This document shows, piece after piece, positions 48,019 through 57,626 of a stretch of 64,000 bases of DNA. The notes beneath the pieces are model-generated. The model made no database searches, was not told the DNA's origin, and was given only the letters and a program-made list of their open reading frames with translations. The DNA lies in the NCBI RefSeq assembly GCF_017565645.3, contig NZ_CP086136.1, positions 3,083,501-3,147,500 on the forward strand, given 5' to 3'. This stretch comes from Bradyrhizobium barranii subsp. barranii. GTDB lineage: Bacteria; Pseudomonadota; Alphaproteobacteria; Rhizobiales; Xanthobacteraceae. The position numbers and the translations under genes were made by a program. Numbering within the stretch: the first letter of the stretch is position 1; every line of letters begins with the position of its first letter.

Positions 48019-49110
48019 ATGGGCGCGGCGACGGAAACTTTCTACAGCGTGATCAGGCGTCAGGGCATCACGCGTCGAAGCTTTCACAAATTCTGCAGCC
48101 TGACCGCGACGAGTCTCGGGCTCGGGCCGCTGGCAGCAAGCCGCATTGCAAATGCGCTCGAGACCAAGCCGCGCGTGCCGGTGATCTGGATGCACGGGCT
48201 CGAATGCACCTGCTGCTCGGAGAGCTTCATCCGCTCCGCGCATCCCTTGGTGAAGGATGCGGTGCTGTCGATGATCTCGCTCGACTATGACGACACCATC
48301 ATGGCGGCCGCGGGACATCAGGCGGAAGCGATCCTCGAAGAGACCCGCACCAAGTACAAGGGCCAGTACATTCTCGCGGTCGAAGGCAATCCGCCGCTGA
48401 ACGAGGGCGGCATGTTCTGCATCGATGGCGGTAAGCCGTTCGTCGAGAAGCTCAAGATGATGGCCGAGGACGCAATGGCGATCATCGCCTGGGGTGCCTG
48501 CGCGTCCTGGGGCTGCGTGCAGGCGGCCAAGCCCAATGCGACGCAGGCCACTCCGATCGACAAGGTCATCACCAACAAGCCGATCATCAAGGTGCCGGGC
48601 TGCCCGCCGATCGCAGAAGTGATGACGGGCGTCGTCACCTTTATCACCACTTTCGGCAAGCTGCCCGAGCTCGACCGGCAGGGCCGGCCAAAGATGTTCT
48701 ATTCACAGCGCATCCACGACAAATGCTACCGGCGTCCGCATTTTGATGCCGGCCAGTTCGTCGAGGAGTGGGACGACGAGGCGGCGCGCAAGGGTTATTG
48801 CCTCTACAAGATGGGCTGTAAGGGCCCGACCACCTACAACGCCTGCTCGACGGTGCGCTGGAACGGCGGCGTCTCCTTCCCCATCCAGTCGGGCCATGGC
48901 TGCATCGGCTGCTCGGAGGACGGCTTCTGGGACAAGGGCTCGTTCTACGACCGCCTCACCAACATCAAGCAGTTCGGCATCGAGAAGAACGCCGACCAGA
49001 TCGGCATGGCGGCAGCCGGTGCCGTTGGAGCTGCGGTGGCGGCGCATGCGGCGGTGACGGCGGTGAAGCGCCTCGCCAGCAAGCGCGACGACGCCAAGCA
49101 AGATCACTAA
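48019..49110 (+). CDS. hupS: Uptake [NiFe]-hydrogenase small subunit
   Basis: This 363-residue subunit carries the iron-sulfur relay that takes electrons from hydrogen oxidation at the periplasmic face. It has a long twin-arginine signal ([18 protein letters not shown] near residue 20). The proximal cluster cysteines are in [14 protein letters not shown] and PGCPPIA; the medial and distal sites lie in [25 protein letters not shown] and [16 protein letters not shown]-terminal hydrophobic helix ([19 protein letters not shown]) anchors it. I chose ATG 48019, with GGGAGG just before it; an upstream Met at 48007 would overlap that site. First gene of the operon. Confidence 0.95.
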   Translation: MGAATETFYSVIRRQGITRRSFHKFCSLTATSLGLGPLAASRIANALETKPRVPVIWMHGLECTCCSESFIRSAHPLVKDAVLSMISLDYDDTIMAAAGHQAEAILEETRTKYKGQYILAVEGNPPLNEGGMFCIDGGKPFVEKLKMMAEDAMAIIAWGACASWGCVQAAKPNATQATPIDKVITNKPIIKVPGCPPIAEVMTGVVTFITTFGKLPELDRQGRPKMFYSQRIHDKCYRRPHFDAGQFVEEWDDEAARKGYCLYKMGCKGPTTYNACSTVRWNGGVSFPIQSGHGCIGCSEDGFWDKGSFYDRLTNIKQFGIEKNADQIGMAAAGAVGAAVAAHAAVTAVKRLASKRDDAKQDH

Positions 49111-49131
49111 TCGGTTTCAGGGAAGGTAGCG

Positions 49132-50922
49132 ATGGGCATCCAGACACCCAATGGGTTCAAGCTCGACAACTCCGGCAAGCGCATCGTCGTCGATCCGCTG
49201 ACCCGGATCGAAGGTCACATGCGGGTCGAGGTCAACGTCGACGCCGACAATGTGATCCGCAACGCGGTCTCCACCGGCACGATGTGGCGGGGCATCGAAA
49301 CCATCCTGAAGGGCCGCGATCCGCGCGATGCCTGGGCTTTCACCGAGCGGATATGCGGCGTCTGCACCGGTACGCACGCGCTCACCTCGGTGCGCGCTGT
49401 GGAGAATGCACTCGGCATCGCCATCCCCGACAATGCCAACTCGATCCGCAACATCATGCAGCTCTGCCTGCAGGTGCACGACCACCTCGTGCATTTCTAT
49501 CACCTGCACGCGCTCGACTGGGTTGACATCGTCTCGGCATTGAAGGCCGATCCCAAGGCAACCTCTGCGCTCGCGCAATCGGTGTCGTCTTGGCCATTGT
49601 CCTCGCCGGGCTATTTCAAGGACCTGCAGATTCGGCTGACGAAGTTCGTCGGGTCCGGTCAGCTTGGTCCGTTCAAGAACGGCTATTGGGGTCATACTGC
49701 CTACAAGCTGCCGCCTGAAGCAAACCTCATGGCGGTCGCGCATTACCTCGAGGCGCTCGATTTCCAGAAGGACATCGTCAAGATCCACACCATCTACGGT
49801 GGCAAGAATCCGCATCCGAACTGGCTAGTCGGCGGCGTGCCCTGCGCCATCAATGTCGACGGTACCGGGGCGGTTGGCGCCATCAACATGGAGCGGCTCA
49901 ACCTCGTTTCCTCGATCATCGACCGCTGCATCGAGTTCACCGAAAAGGTCTATCTGCCCGACATCATCGCGATCGGCTCGTTCTACAAGGACTGGCTCTA
50001 TGGCGGCGGCCTCTCAGGCAAGAGCGTGATGTCCTACGGCGACATCCCGGAGAATGCCAACGATTATTCCGCCAGGAACCTGAAGCTGCCGCGCGGCGTG
50101 ATCATCAACGGCAACCTCAACGAGGTGCTGCCGATCGACCATGCGGATCCCGAGCAGATCCAGGAATTCGTCACCCATTCCTGGTACAAGTACGCCGACG
50201 AGTCCAAGGGACTGCATCCCTGGGACGGTGTCACGGAGCCGAACTACGTGCTCGGTCCGAATGCCAAGGGCACCAAAACCGACATCAAGGAACTCGACGA
50301 GGGCGGCAAGTATTCCTGGATCAAGGCGCCGCGCTGGCGCGGCAATGCCGTCGAGGTCGGGCCGCTCGCCCGCTACATCGTCGGCTACGCGCAGAACAAG
50401 CCCGAGTTCAAGGAGCCGACCGAGAAGCTGCTCAAGACTCTCGGTCTCCCGGTGTCTGCGTTGTTCTCCACGCTCGGCCGCACTGCCGCACGCGCGCTGG
50501 AATGCGAATGGGCGGCAAACCAGATGCGCTACTTCCAGGACAAGCTGGTCGCGCGCATCAAGGCCGGTGGCTCCTCGACCGCCAATGTCGAGAAGTGGAA
50601 GCCGGAAAGCTGGCCGAAGGAAGCCAAGGGCTTTGGCTTCACCGAGGCGCCGCGCGGCGCGCTCGCGCACTGGATCAAGATCAGGGACACCAAGATCGAC
50701 AACTACCAGTGCGTGGTGCCGACCACCTGGAACGGGTCGCCGCGGGATCCCAAGGGCAACATCGGCGCCTTTGAAGCGTCGCTAATGGATACGCCGATGG
50801 CGAACCCGGAACAGCCCCTGGAGATTCTGCGGACCATCCACTCCTTCGATCCCTGCCTGGCCTGTTCGACCCACGTGATGTCGCCGGACGGCCAGGAGAT
50901 GGCGACCGTCAAGGTCAGGTAG
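49132..50922 (+). CDS. hupL: Uptake [NiFe]-hydrogenase large subunit
   Basis: This 596-residue catalytic subunit holds the Ni-Fe centre. The N-terminal ligand motif [15 protein letters not shown] is near residue 74 and the C-terminal one, DPCLACSTH, lies near 580. The tail after that His (about 15 residues, [15 protein letters not shown]) is the extension removed by the HupD protease on maturation. It has no signal of its own and is carried out by HupS. Intact and 21 bases downstream of hupS. Confidence 0.96.
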   Translation: MGIQTPNGFKLDNSGKRIVVDPLTRIEGHMRVEVNVDADNVIRNAVSTGTMWRGIETILKGRDPRDAWAFTERICGVCTGTHALTSVRAVENALGIAIPDNANSIRNIMQLCLQVHDHLVHFYHLHALDWVDIVSALKADPKATSALAQSVSSWPLSSPGYFKDLQIRLTKFVGSGQLGPFKNGYWGHTAYKLPPEANLMAVAHYLEALDFQKDIVKIHTIYGGKNPHPNWLVGGVPCAINVDGTGAVGAINMERLNLVSSIIDRCIEFTEKVYLPDIIAIGSFYKDWLYGGGLSGKSVMSYGDIPENANDYSARNLKLPRGVIINGNLNEVLPIDHADPEQIQEFVTHSWYKYADESKGLHPWDGVTEPNYVLGPNAKGTKTDIKELDEGGKYSWIKAPRWRGNAVEVGPLARYIVGYAQNKPEFKEPTEKLLKTLGLPVSALFSTLGRTAARALECEWAANQMRYFQDKLVARIKAGGSSTANVEKWKPESWPKEAKGFGFTEAPRGALAHWIKIRDTKIDNYQCVVPTTWNGSPRDPKGNIGAFEASLMDTPMANPEQPLEILRTIHSFDPCLACSTHVMSPDGQEMATVKVR

Positions 50923-50937
50923 AAGAGGGGAAACACC

Positions 50938-51681
50938 ATGATGGACGCAATTGCACCCCCGGCGGAAGTCAAGCCGGGCCTTGCCGCGATCGCGGCCGAT
51001 GCCGCCGGCGAACATGCCGTCGGCCGTCCGACCGTCTACGTCTATGAAGCGCCGGTGCGGATCTGCCACTGGGTAAACGCGTTCTCGGTCGTCGTGCTGA
51101 TGGTGACCGGCTACCTGATCGGGACGCCGCTGCCGACGGTCGCAGGCGAGGCGTCCGACAATTTCGTAATGGGCTATATCCGCTTTACCCATTTCGCAGC
51201 GGGGCAGGTGCTCGCGGTGTTCTTCCTCGCGCGCATCCTGTGGGCCTTCGTCGGCAACCACCACTCCCGGCAGATCTTCTATCTGCCGGTGCATCGCAAG
51301 CAGTTCTGGAAGGAAGTGCTGCATGAAATCCGCTGGTACGCGTTCCTGGAGCGCGAGCCGAAGATGTATGTCGGCCACAATCCCTTGGCACAGACCGCGA
51401 TGTTCACGGGCTTCACGCTGTTCGTGGCCTTCATGATCGTCACCGGCTTCGCGCTCTATTCGGAGGGCACCGGCATCGATAGCTGGCAGCACAAGCTGTT
51501 CGGCTGGGTGTTCGCGATCTGGCCGAACGGCCAGGATGTGCACACCTGGCATCATCTCGGCATGTGGGCGCTGGTGACGTTCGTCATGGTGCACATCTAC
51601 GCCGCGATCCGCGAAGACATCATGTCGCGTCAGAGCATCATCTCCTCGATGGTCTCCGGCGAACGGCAGTTCCGCGACTGA
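50938..51681 (+). CDS. hupC: Hydrogenase b-type cytochrome subunit
   Basis: This 247-residue inner-membrane cytochrome b passes electrons from HupSL to quinone. It has four main hydrophobic spans. Candidate haem-ligating histidines lie in VRICHWVNAFSVV, YIRFTHFAAGQVLAVFF, and HTWHHLGMWALVTFVMVHIY. The start is ATG-ATG at 50938/50941, directly after hupL. The length and order match rhizobial HupC. Confidence 0.94.
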   Translation: MMDAIAPPAEVKPGLAAIAADAAGEHAVGRPTVYVYEAPVRICHWVNAFSVVVLMVTGYLIGTPLPTVAGEASDNFVMGYIRFTHFAAGQVLAVFFLARILWAFVGNHHSRQIFYLPVHRKQFWKEVLHEIRWYAFLEREPKMYVGHNPLAQTAMFTGFTLFVAFMIVTGFALYSEGTGIDSWQHKLFGWVFAIWPNGQDVHTWHHLGMWALVTFVMVHIYAAIREDIMSRQSIISSMVSGERQFRD

Positions 51682-51697
51682 CATTGGGACGAAGACG

Positions 51698-52282
51698 ATG
51701 CCGACATCCTCGCAAGCAAACCGCGTCCTGGTGCTCGGCATCGGCAATATCCTGTGGGCCGACGAAGGCTTTGGCGTGCGCGCGGTGGAGGAATTCCACC
51801 GCCGCTACGTTGTGCCCGACAATGTCACCATCCTCGACGGGGGTACGCAGGGGCTCTATCTCGTGAACTATCTGGAAGACGCCGATTGCCTGATCGTGTT
51901 CGACGCGATCGACTACGGACTGACGCCGGGTCAGTTGAAGCTCGTGCGCGACGACGAAGTGCCGCGCTTCACCGGCGCCAAGAAGATGAGCCTGCACCAG
52001 ACCGGATTCCAGGAGGTGATCAGCGCGGCCGACCTGCTCGGCCGCTGCCCGAAACATCTCGTGCTGATCGGTTGCCAGCCGCTCGATCTCGAAGACTGGG
52101 GCGGACCGCTTACGCAGCCGGTGCGCGATCAGATCGCGCCGGCTATCAAGCTCGCCTGTGAGATCCTGGCCGAGTGGGGCGCGAGCGCGAGCTCGCGCAC
52201 GACGCCGTTAGCGGAATCCGAGCGGCTGCTGGCCAACGATATCGATCACCTTCACTACGAGATGGGGGCGCGGCCGGCCTGA
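51698..52282 (+). CDS. hupD: Hydrogenase maturation protease
   Basis: The 194-residue endopeptidase trims the HupL C-terminus after nickel insertion. It opens with VLVLGIGNILWADEGFGVRA. Nickel-binding residues are seen in ADEGFG (Glu), VFDAIDYG (Asp) and SLHQTGFQE (His). It is slightly longer than the E. coli HybD type because of a C-terminal extension. Lies 16 bases after hupC. Confidence 0.94.
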   Translation: MPTSSQANRVLVLGIGNILWADEGFGVRAVEEFHRRYVVPDNVTILDGGTQGLYLVNYLEDADCLIVFDAIDYGLTPGQLKLVRDDEVPRFTGAKKMSLHQTGFQEVISAADLLGRCPKHLVLIGCQPLDLEDWGGPLTQPVRDQIAPAIKLACEILAEWGASASSRTTPLAESERLLANDIDHLHYEMGARPA

Positions 52283-52310
52283 CCGGCGCGCGGATGCTGA
52301 GGGAAGCGGG

Positions 52311-52607
52311 ATGTGCCTTGGCCTGCCGATGACGATCGTCGAGACCGACGGGATCTCTGCGCTCTGCGAGTTTCACGGCGAACAACGGCGGGTATCCATG
52401 CTGCTGCTGTCCAATCCGCCGGTCGGCGCCAAGGTGCTGGTCTCTATCGACAGCGCGATCCGGCTTCTCGACGATGATGAGGCGCGTCTGATCGGGGATG
52501 CAATCCTGGGCTTGGGCGCAGCGCTCAACGGCGAGGATTGCAATCGCTTCTTCGCCGACCTGATTGATCGCGAGCGGCAACTGCCCGAGCATCTCCGGCT
52601 CGACTAG
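52311..52607 (+). CDS. hupF: HypC/HupF-family hydrogenase maturation chaperone
   Basis: This 98-residue chaperone begins MCLGLPMTIVETDG, with the obligatory Cys2 that carries or contacts the Fe(CN)2CO precursor in HypC-type proteins. The following LCEFHGEQRRVSMLLL stretch and the acidic C-terminus fit HupF. It is the last hup gene in the window. About 75 bases later the DNA is IS-derived, so hupGHIJK and hyp genes are not adjacent. Confidence 0.92.
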   Translation: MCLGLPMTIVETDGISALCEFHGEQRRVSMLLLSNPPVGAKVLVSIDSAIRLLDDDEARLIGDAILGLGAALNGEDCNRFFADLIDRERQLPEHLRLD

Positions 52608-52682
52608 ACCGCCCAGCGACTTCCAGCGTTGTGAGCTTTACTGCACCGCGGGTTGCATCGGCCCTGCGGGAACCCACGCTCT

Positions 52683-52710
52683 ACTAGTAGCTCGTCACAG
52701 TGATTTTGAC
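52683..52710 (-). repeat. Solitary IS630-type terminus
   Basis: These 28 bases are the exact inverted copy of the right end of the IS630 element at 61621-61648, including the CTAG target. Hence the 9 kb between are bracketed by inverted IS630 ends. Confidence 0.8.
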
Positions 52711-52925
52711 GGTTTGATACAGAGCCAGCTTAGGATCGGCAAGTTTTCTGGCGGTACGAGGATTTCGATGCTTCTGGCGGCGCCGGCTTGACGGCGAATG
52801 AGGCCGTTACGTTCGAGCGTGACGATCATCTGATGGACTGAGGGCGGGCTGACGCCGAAGTGGCGCTGCATGTCGGTTTCGGCGGGGGGCCGTCCGAACA
52901 TGTGCGAGTAGGTAGTTGTCCGTGA
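52695..52925 (-). pseudogene. Winged-helix DNA-binding protein fragment
   Basis: The fragment contains GRPPAETDMQRHFGVSPPSV, then HQMIVTLERNGLIRRQAGAA and RSIEILVPPENLPIL, a small MarR/LexA-like winged-helix protein. The N-terminal 20 residues are missing at 52925. The last residues (KPSKSL) come from the IS630 terminus. Its family also appears degraded at 33.2 kb. Confidence 0.65.
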
Positions 52926-52981
52926 AGAAGCTGTAAGGCCCTGAGCGGGGTTCGAGTTTTCAGGTGAAGGCGGTTTTGAGA

Positions 52982-53031
52982 TTGCAAGGTTCCGGGGCCG
53001 AAAGCCCCGGAAGCTTGCAATTTCGTTTTTT
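52982..53031 (+). terminator. Strong hairpin with T-tract
   Basis: Long stem: TTGCAAG(g)TTCCGGGGC pairs with GCCCCGGAA(g)CTTGCAA around a CGAAA loop, followed by TTTCGTTTTTT. It is a textbook intrinsic terminator by shape. It may equally be the hairpin end of the IS91-like element that starts here. Confidence 0.7.
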
Positions 53032-53149
53032 GGATTTGGATTGAACGAAGCCGCTGCCGCGGCGTGAGAGGCAAGGTGGCGTAGATCGCCTCCTGGCTGA
53101 GAGGATGTGGGTGTTGGAGCCCATCCCCCCCTCAGACAGGAGTATCGAG

Positions 53150-54010
53150 ATGGCCGATTTGAGCCCTCTTCGCCGCCGCATGATCGAAGACATGACCGTC
53201 CGCAACCTGTCGCCGGCGACGCAACGATCCTACATCAGCGCGGTTTCGAAGTTCAGCCGCTATTTTGGCCGATCGCCTGACCGGTTAGAGCTGGAAGACG
53301 TCCGCGCCTTCCAGGTGCATCTGGTCTCGACCGGCATCTCATGGCCGGCGCTGAACCAGATCGTCTGTGCGCTACGGTTTTTCTACGGCGTCACGCTCGG
53401 CGAGGCACTCATCCCGGAGCGCATTCCCTATGCGCGAGAACCGCGCAAGCTGCCGGTCGTTCTCAGCGCCGACGAAGTGGTTCAGTTCCTCGAGGCCGTG
53501 TCCAGCCTGAAGAGCCGCGCCGCGCTCACCACGGCCTATGCGGCCGGACTCAGGGCCTCCGAAGTCGCGGGACTGCGGATCGAAGACATCGACAGCGCCC
53601 GCGGCGTCATCCAGGTGCGCCACGGCAAGGGCGCGAAGGATCGCAACGTGATGCTGTCGCCCCAGCTGCTGGGCATCCTGCGCACCTACTGGCGGCTCGC
53701 CCGGCCGCGGCTTTATCTGTTCCCTGGTCGTGACGAAGATCATCCGATCGATCAGACCGTGTTGCACGCCGCCTGTCGGTCGGCGGTGAAGGCTGCGGGC
53801 CTGACCAAGCGCGTCACGCTCCACACGCTGCGCCACAGCTTCGCGACGCATCTTCTCGAGAACGGAACCGATATCCGGATCATCCAGGTCTTGCTCGGGC
53901 ACAATAATTTGTCGTCGACAGCGCGCTACACGCAGGTCGCCACCGATACGATCCGGGCGACGCAGAGCCCGCTCGATCGCCTGTCGCTGGAGGTGACGCC
54001 ACCTAGATGA
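53150..54010 (+). CDS. Tyrosine recombinase associated with the IS91-like element
   Basis: This 286-residue XerC/D-type site-specific recombinase starts MADLSPLRRRMIEDMTVRNL, with an N-terminal SAM-like DNA-binding domain. The catalytic pocket shows Arg in AAGLRASEVAGL, the HTLRHSFATHLLENG block (His-x-x-Arg), LLGHNNLSSTARYTQ (His and the nucleophile Tyr). The stop overlaps the ATG of the IS91 transposase (54007-54010), an arrangement found in some IS91-like elements. Intact. Confidence 0.9.
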   Translation: MADLSPLRRRMIEDMTVRNLSPATQRSYISAVSKFSRYFGRSPDRLELEDVRAFQVHLVSTGISWPALNQIVCALRFFYGVTLGEALIPERIPYAREPRKLPVVLSADEVVQFLEAVSSLKSRAALTTAYAAGLRASEVAGLRIEDIDSARGVIQVRHGKGAKDRNVMLSPQLLGILRTYWRLARPRLYLFPGRDEDHPIDQTVLHAACRSAVKAAGLTKRVTLHTLRHSFATHLLENGTDIRIIQVLLGHNNLSSTARYTQVATDTIRATQSPLDRLSLEVTPPR

Positions 54011-54249
54011 TCCGCGGCGGGATGCGGGTGATGATCCGCCCCGACAGCCGCGGCAACAGGCCCGCCATCGAGATTGCCGATATTCTGCGCCGGCATGGCG
54101 ACGCCTATCGCCGTGTACATGCCGGTCATCTGGGGCGGGTCGAGCGGCGCGTGATGAGCGCGATCGTTGCGTGCCGGACCGAGGCGCTCGGCGGCCACAT
54201 GGAGGCTTGCGACGACTGCGGCACGACACGCGTTGCCTATAATTCCTGC
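54007..54249 (+). pseudogene. IS91-family transposase, 5' part (split by RIT element)
   Basis: 81 codons up to HMEACDDCGTTRVAYNSC, the first half of the zinc-binding domain of IS91 Y2-type transposases. Coding resumes exactly at 57627 (RNRHCPKCQ), after the RIT element. The rejoined gene has 1251 bp (416 residues) with no other defect. Confidence 0.9.
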
Positions 54250-54395
54250 CGTATGGGCAAAGCCAGTAATGGGGAGCTGCCAATCGCGATCACCGTATTT
54301 TCTTGTGGATTGCCGCTCTCGAGCTCTCCATTACAAGTCGCTCGTGCGGCCCCGTTGGGTCGGCCACTGATGGCCGGTCACATACGGAGACGGAC

Positions 54396-55625
54396 ATGTT
54401 GGAGACGTACTTCTCGGCAGCGAAGATGCTGGGGCATCTGCGCAGTGGGCCGAGCGGGCCTTACCTTGACGGGTTTGCAGCGGCGCTGGAGCGGCAGGGC
54501 TATGGCCCCGAGACAGCGGTACGCTATTTGCGAGCGGCGGCTCACATCGGTCATGTTATGGCCGAGCAAGGCGCGGGCCTGACGGACGTTGATCTCGCCG
54601 CGTTCGGCGAGCACCTGCGCACTTGCCGGTGTCCACGCGCCAAAGGCGGCCGGCGCAACCACCACACCATCTACGGTGCCAGGCTCTTTCGTCGGCACCT
54701 CGTCGAGCTCGGCCTTTGCCGGTCCGCGGTGGCGGCAGCACCCGCCGAGCCGCAGCTGGTCGCCGACTTCAAAACGTGGCTGCGCAAGCATCGCGGCGCA
54801 TCCGATGCCACCATCAGGCTCTACGCCCGCGACGCCGCGGGCCTGATGATGCATCTTCGATCTGACCCGGACGGCTGGAGGCCGAACGATGTCCGCAGTT
54901 ACTTCCTGGAGCGGGCGAGCAATAGCGGGAGTGGCACGATCGAGAAGATGACAACGAGCCTGCGGGCCTTCCTGCGGTATCTCGCAGTCGCAGGCCGTTG
55001 TCAGGCAGGTCTCGACGGCGCCGTTCCAGCCTACGCTCATTGGCAGCTTGCCGACATGCCCCGGTATCTGTCGACCGAGCAGGTCGACCGGCTGATCGCT
55101 GTCTGTGACGGCGACGTCGGTGGGCGCCGGCGTGATCGTGCGATCGTACTTTTGTTGGTGCGCCTCGGCCTGCGGGCCGGTGACGTGGCGCAACTGCGTC
55201 TCGCGGATATTGAGTGGCAAACGGGATCGCTACGGGTCTGCGGCAAGTCGCGCTACGAGGTCCGGCTGCCGCTACCGCAAGACGTCGGGGATGCGATCGC
55301 CGCCTACCTCGAATGCCGGCCGTCTACCGGCCGGAACGATGTCTTGTTCCTGCGCACGATCGCGCCGAGCCGGCCATTCCGACGAGGCGACGGCATCTCG
55401 TCGGTGGTCAAGCGTATCATGAAGCGGGCCGACATTGTGGCGCCGGTCAAAGGGGCCCACACTCTGCGGCACACCGCGGCGACCGAGATGCTGCGCCATG
55501 GCGTGCCGCTCGACAAGATCGGCCTCGTCCTTCGGCATCGCGGCATCGACACGACGGCCTATTACGCAAAGGCCGACGTCGCGCTGCTGAAGCAGGTTGC
55601 TCAGCCTTGGCCGGAGGCGCTCTGA
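54396..55625 (+). CDS. RIT tyrosine recombinase A
   Basis: This 409-residue recombinase starts at MLETYFSAAKMLGHLRSGPS. The catalytic domain is C-terminal: LVRLGLRAGDVAQL (Arg), GAHTLRHTAATEMLRHGVPL (His-x-x-Arg), VLRHRGIDTTAYYAK (His and Tyr nucleophile). It has a long N-terminal DNA-binding region. It overlaps recombinase B by one base (TGATG). Confidence 0.92.
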   Translation: MLETYFSAAKMLGHLRSGPSGPYLDGFAAALERQGYGPETAVRYLRAAAHIGHVMAEQGAGLTDVDLAAFGEHLRTCRCPRAKGGRRNHHTIYGARLFRRHLVELGLCRSAVAAAPAEPQLVADFKTWLRKHRGASDATIRLYARDAAGLMMHLRSDPDGWRPNDVRSYFLERASNSGSGTIEKMTTSLRAFLRYLAVAGRCQAGLDGAVPAYAHWQLADMPRYLSTEQVDRLIAVCDGDVGGRRRDRAIVLLLVRLGLRAGDVAQLRLADIEWQTGSLRVCGKSRYEVRLPLPQDVGDAIAAYLECRPSTGRNDVLFLRTIAPSRPFRRGDGISSVVKRIMKRADIVAPVKGAHTLRHTAATEMLRHGVPLDKIGLVLRHRGIDTTAYYAKADVALLKQVAQPWPEAL

Positions 55626-56530
55626 TGCTCGACGCCATCGAGACCTATCTCGCGCTCCGCCGCACCACGGGCTTCGCGATGTCGACCGCGGAGCACCTGC
55701 TGAAGAGCTTTGCCGCCTTCGCGGCCGAGCGCGGACAAACGTACGTCGAGACAAAAACAGCGATCGACTGGGCCGCGCTCGGACCATCCGTCGCGCAACG
55801 CGATGCACGGCTCAGAGCCGTCTGTCGCTTCGTACGCCATGTCCGGGTGGAGGAAGTCGGGCACGAGCTGCCGCCGGCAAATCACTTCGGCGCCCGCAAG
55901 AAGCGTCGCACGCCGCACATCTACACGACAGACGAGATTAGTCGGCTGGTCGAAGCTGCGCTGCGGCTTCGGCCAACGCGCGGCTTGCGCCCGCACACGC
56001 AAGCGACCTTGATCGCGCTGCTCTCATCCACCGGGCTCAGGATCTCCGAAGCCCTGAAGCTGACGATCGCGGACGTGACCCGCGACGGTCTGCTGATCCG
56101 CGAGACCAAGTTCCGCAAGACCCGACTGGTGCCGCTGCACGACACGGCGGTTGCCGGCTTGCAGCGATACCTGGCACGTCGCGGGCTCGGCTCAGACGAT
56201 GATCCGGTCTTCATCGACAAGCCCGGTCGGCCGCTACGCTACATTGCCGTCAAGGAGACCTTCGACAGGCTGGTCGACAAGGTTGGCATCAGATCGACGT
56301 CGGCTCGCCGTCCTCGCCTGCACGATCTACGGCACACGTTTGCGGTGCGCGCGCTGCAAGGCAGCCCTACCGGCCGGGGCCGGTGCGGGGCGCACATGGC
56401 GGCACTCGCGACCTACATGGGTCACGTCAACATCTATGCGACCTACTGGTATCTCGAGGCCACGCCCGACCTCTTGCGCGATGTCGCCATGGCCGGCGAA
56501 GCGTTCATCTCCGAAGGGAGGTCAGCATGA
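55625..56530 (+). CDS. RIT tyrosine recombinase B
   Basis: This 301-residue recombinase starts MLDAIETYLALRRTTGFAMS. Active-site blocks: LLSSTGLRISEALKL (Arg), RLHDLRHTFAVRALQ (His-x-x-Arg), MGHVNIYATYWYLEATPD (His and Tyr). It starts inside the stop of recombinase A and its own stop overlaps the start of C, so all three are made as one unit. Confidence 0.92.
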   Translation: MLDAIETYLALRRTTGFAMSTAEHLLKSFAAFAAERGQTYVETKTAIDWAALGPSVAQRDARLRAVCRFVRHVRVEEVGHELPPANHFGARKKRRTPHIYTTDEISRLVEAALRLRPTRGLRPHTQATLIALLSSTGLRISEALKLTIADVTRDGLLIRETKFRKTRLVPLHDTAVAGLQRYLARRGLGSDDDPVFIDKPGRPLRYIAVKETFDRLVDKVGIRSTSARRPRLHDLRHTFAVRALQGSPTGRGRCGAHMAALATYMGHVNIYATYWYLEATPDLLRDVAMAGEAFISEGRSA

Positions 56531-57516
56531 CGCCGATCGCTCCCCTCATCGAGACGTTCCTGCGCGACACACTCGCTTGCCAGCGGGGCGCCAGCCAGCA
56601 CACGAGGGACTCCTATGCCTCGAGCTTCCAGCTGCTGTTCGTGTTCGCCGCCGACCGGCTCAAGGTCAAACCTTCGGCGCTGACGCTCGAACAGATCGAT
56701 GCCGGGCTCGTCAGCGCCTTCCTTGAGCATCTTGAGGACGAGCGCAAAAACGCGGCCGTGACGCGCAACGTTCGCCTGGCGGCGATCAAGTCGTTCTTCC
56801 GCTTCCTCGAGTACCGGCAGCCGGCGGCGCTCGAGCAGATCCGCCGTGTACTGGCGATCCCGTTCAAGAAAACTGACACGCGCCTGGTACCCTACCTTCT
56901 GCGCGAAGAGCTCAAAGCCGTGCTCGACGCTCCCGATCCGGCGACACGCGATGGCATCCGCGATCGCGCAATGCTGCACGTGGCCGTCTGCGCAGGGCTG
57001 CGCGTCTCCGAACTGACGGGCCTCAAGGTCGATGACATCGACCTGCCTTCGATGAGCATCTGCGTGCTCGGCAAGGGACGCCGGGAGCGGACGCTGCCGT
57101 TGTGGAAGCCGGCGGCTGCTGCACTGCGTGCCTGGCTGGCCATCCGCGGGCAGGTCGCGACACCCGAGGTGTTCGTCAACGCCCGTGGTGAGCCGCTGAG
57201 CCGATGGGGCTTTGCCTATCTGCTCAGGCAGCACGCCGCGACTGCGGCTCGCAAGCAGCCCGGTCTCGCCAAGAAACGCGTCTCGCCCCACGTGCTCAGG
57301 CACACCTGCGCGATGGTCGTTCTGCAAGCGACCCGGGACATCCGGAAGGTGTCGCTGTGGCTGGGCCACGCTACGCTGACGACCACCGAGGTCTACACGC
57401 GCGGCGATCCAACCGAGAAGCTCGATGCGATGGAGGCGATCGTGCCGCCCCACCTGCGGCGCGGCGTCTTCCAGCCCACCGACCAGCTGATCGAACTCCT
57501 CAGGCGTACCTCGTAA
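56527..57516 (+). CDS. RIT tyrosine recombinase C
   Basis: This 329-residue recombinase starts MTPIAPLIETFLRDTLACQR. The catalytic pocket: AGLRVSELTGLKVDDID (Arg), GKGRRERTLPL (Lys), SPHVLRHTCAMVVLQ (His-x-x-Arg) and LGHATLTTTEVYTRGD (His and Tyr). It ends about 50 bases before the right inverted repeat. All catalytic residues of the three recombinases appear present, so the element may be active. Confidence 0.92.
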   Translation: MTPIAPLIETFLRDTLACQRGASQHTRDSYASSFQLLFVFAADRLKVKPSALTLEQIDAGLVSAFLEHLEDERKNAAVTRNVRLAAIKSFFRFLEYRQPAALEQIRRVLAIPFKKTDTRLVPYLLREELKAVLDAPDPATRDGIRDRAMLHVAVCAGLRVSELTGLKVDDIDLPSMSICVLGKGRRERTLPLWKPAAAALRAWLAIRGQVATPEVFVNARGEPLSRWGFAYLLRQHAATAARKQPGLAKKRVSPHVLRHTCAMVVLQATRDIRKVSLWLGHATLTTTEVYTRGDPTEKLDAMEAIVPPHLRRGVFQPTDQLIELLRRTS

Positions 57517-57626
57517 TGGAGAGCGGGGTTGGCGGTGATTGGTGCAGGAGCGCGATCAAATTGCCGCCAGCTCCCCATTACTGGCTTTGCCCATAAGGCA
57601 GGTAATGGGCATCACCCATTACCTGC

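Larger units (their letters stand above)
54247..57623 (+). mobile_element. Recombinase-in-trio (RIT) element inserted in IS91-like transposase
   Basis: Three overlapping tyrosine recombinase genes lie between near-perfect 33-base inverted repeats: TGCCGTATGGGCAAAGCCAG onward from 54247, and the inverse ending at 57600 (one mismatch). Just outside the right repeat lies the palindrome GTAATGGG-TGATG-CCCATTAC (complement strand, 57601-57621). The host sequence CCTGCC is present on both sides (54245-54250 and 57622-57627), consistent with a 6-bp duplication. Three ordered recombinases with inverted repeats define RIT elements in the literature. Confidence 0.88.
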
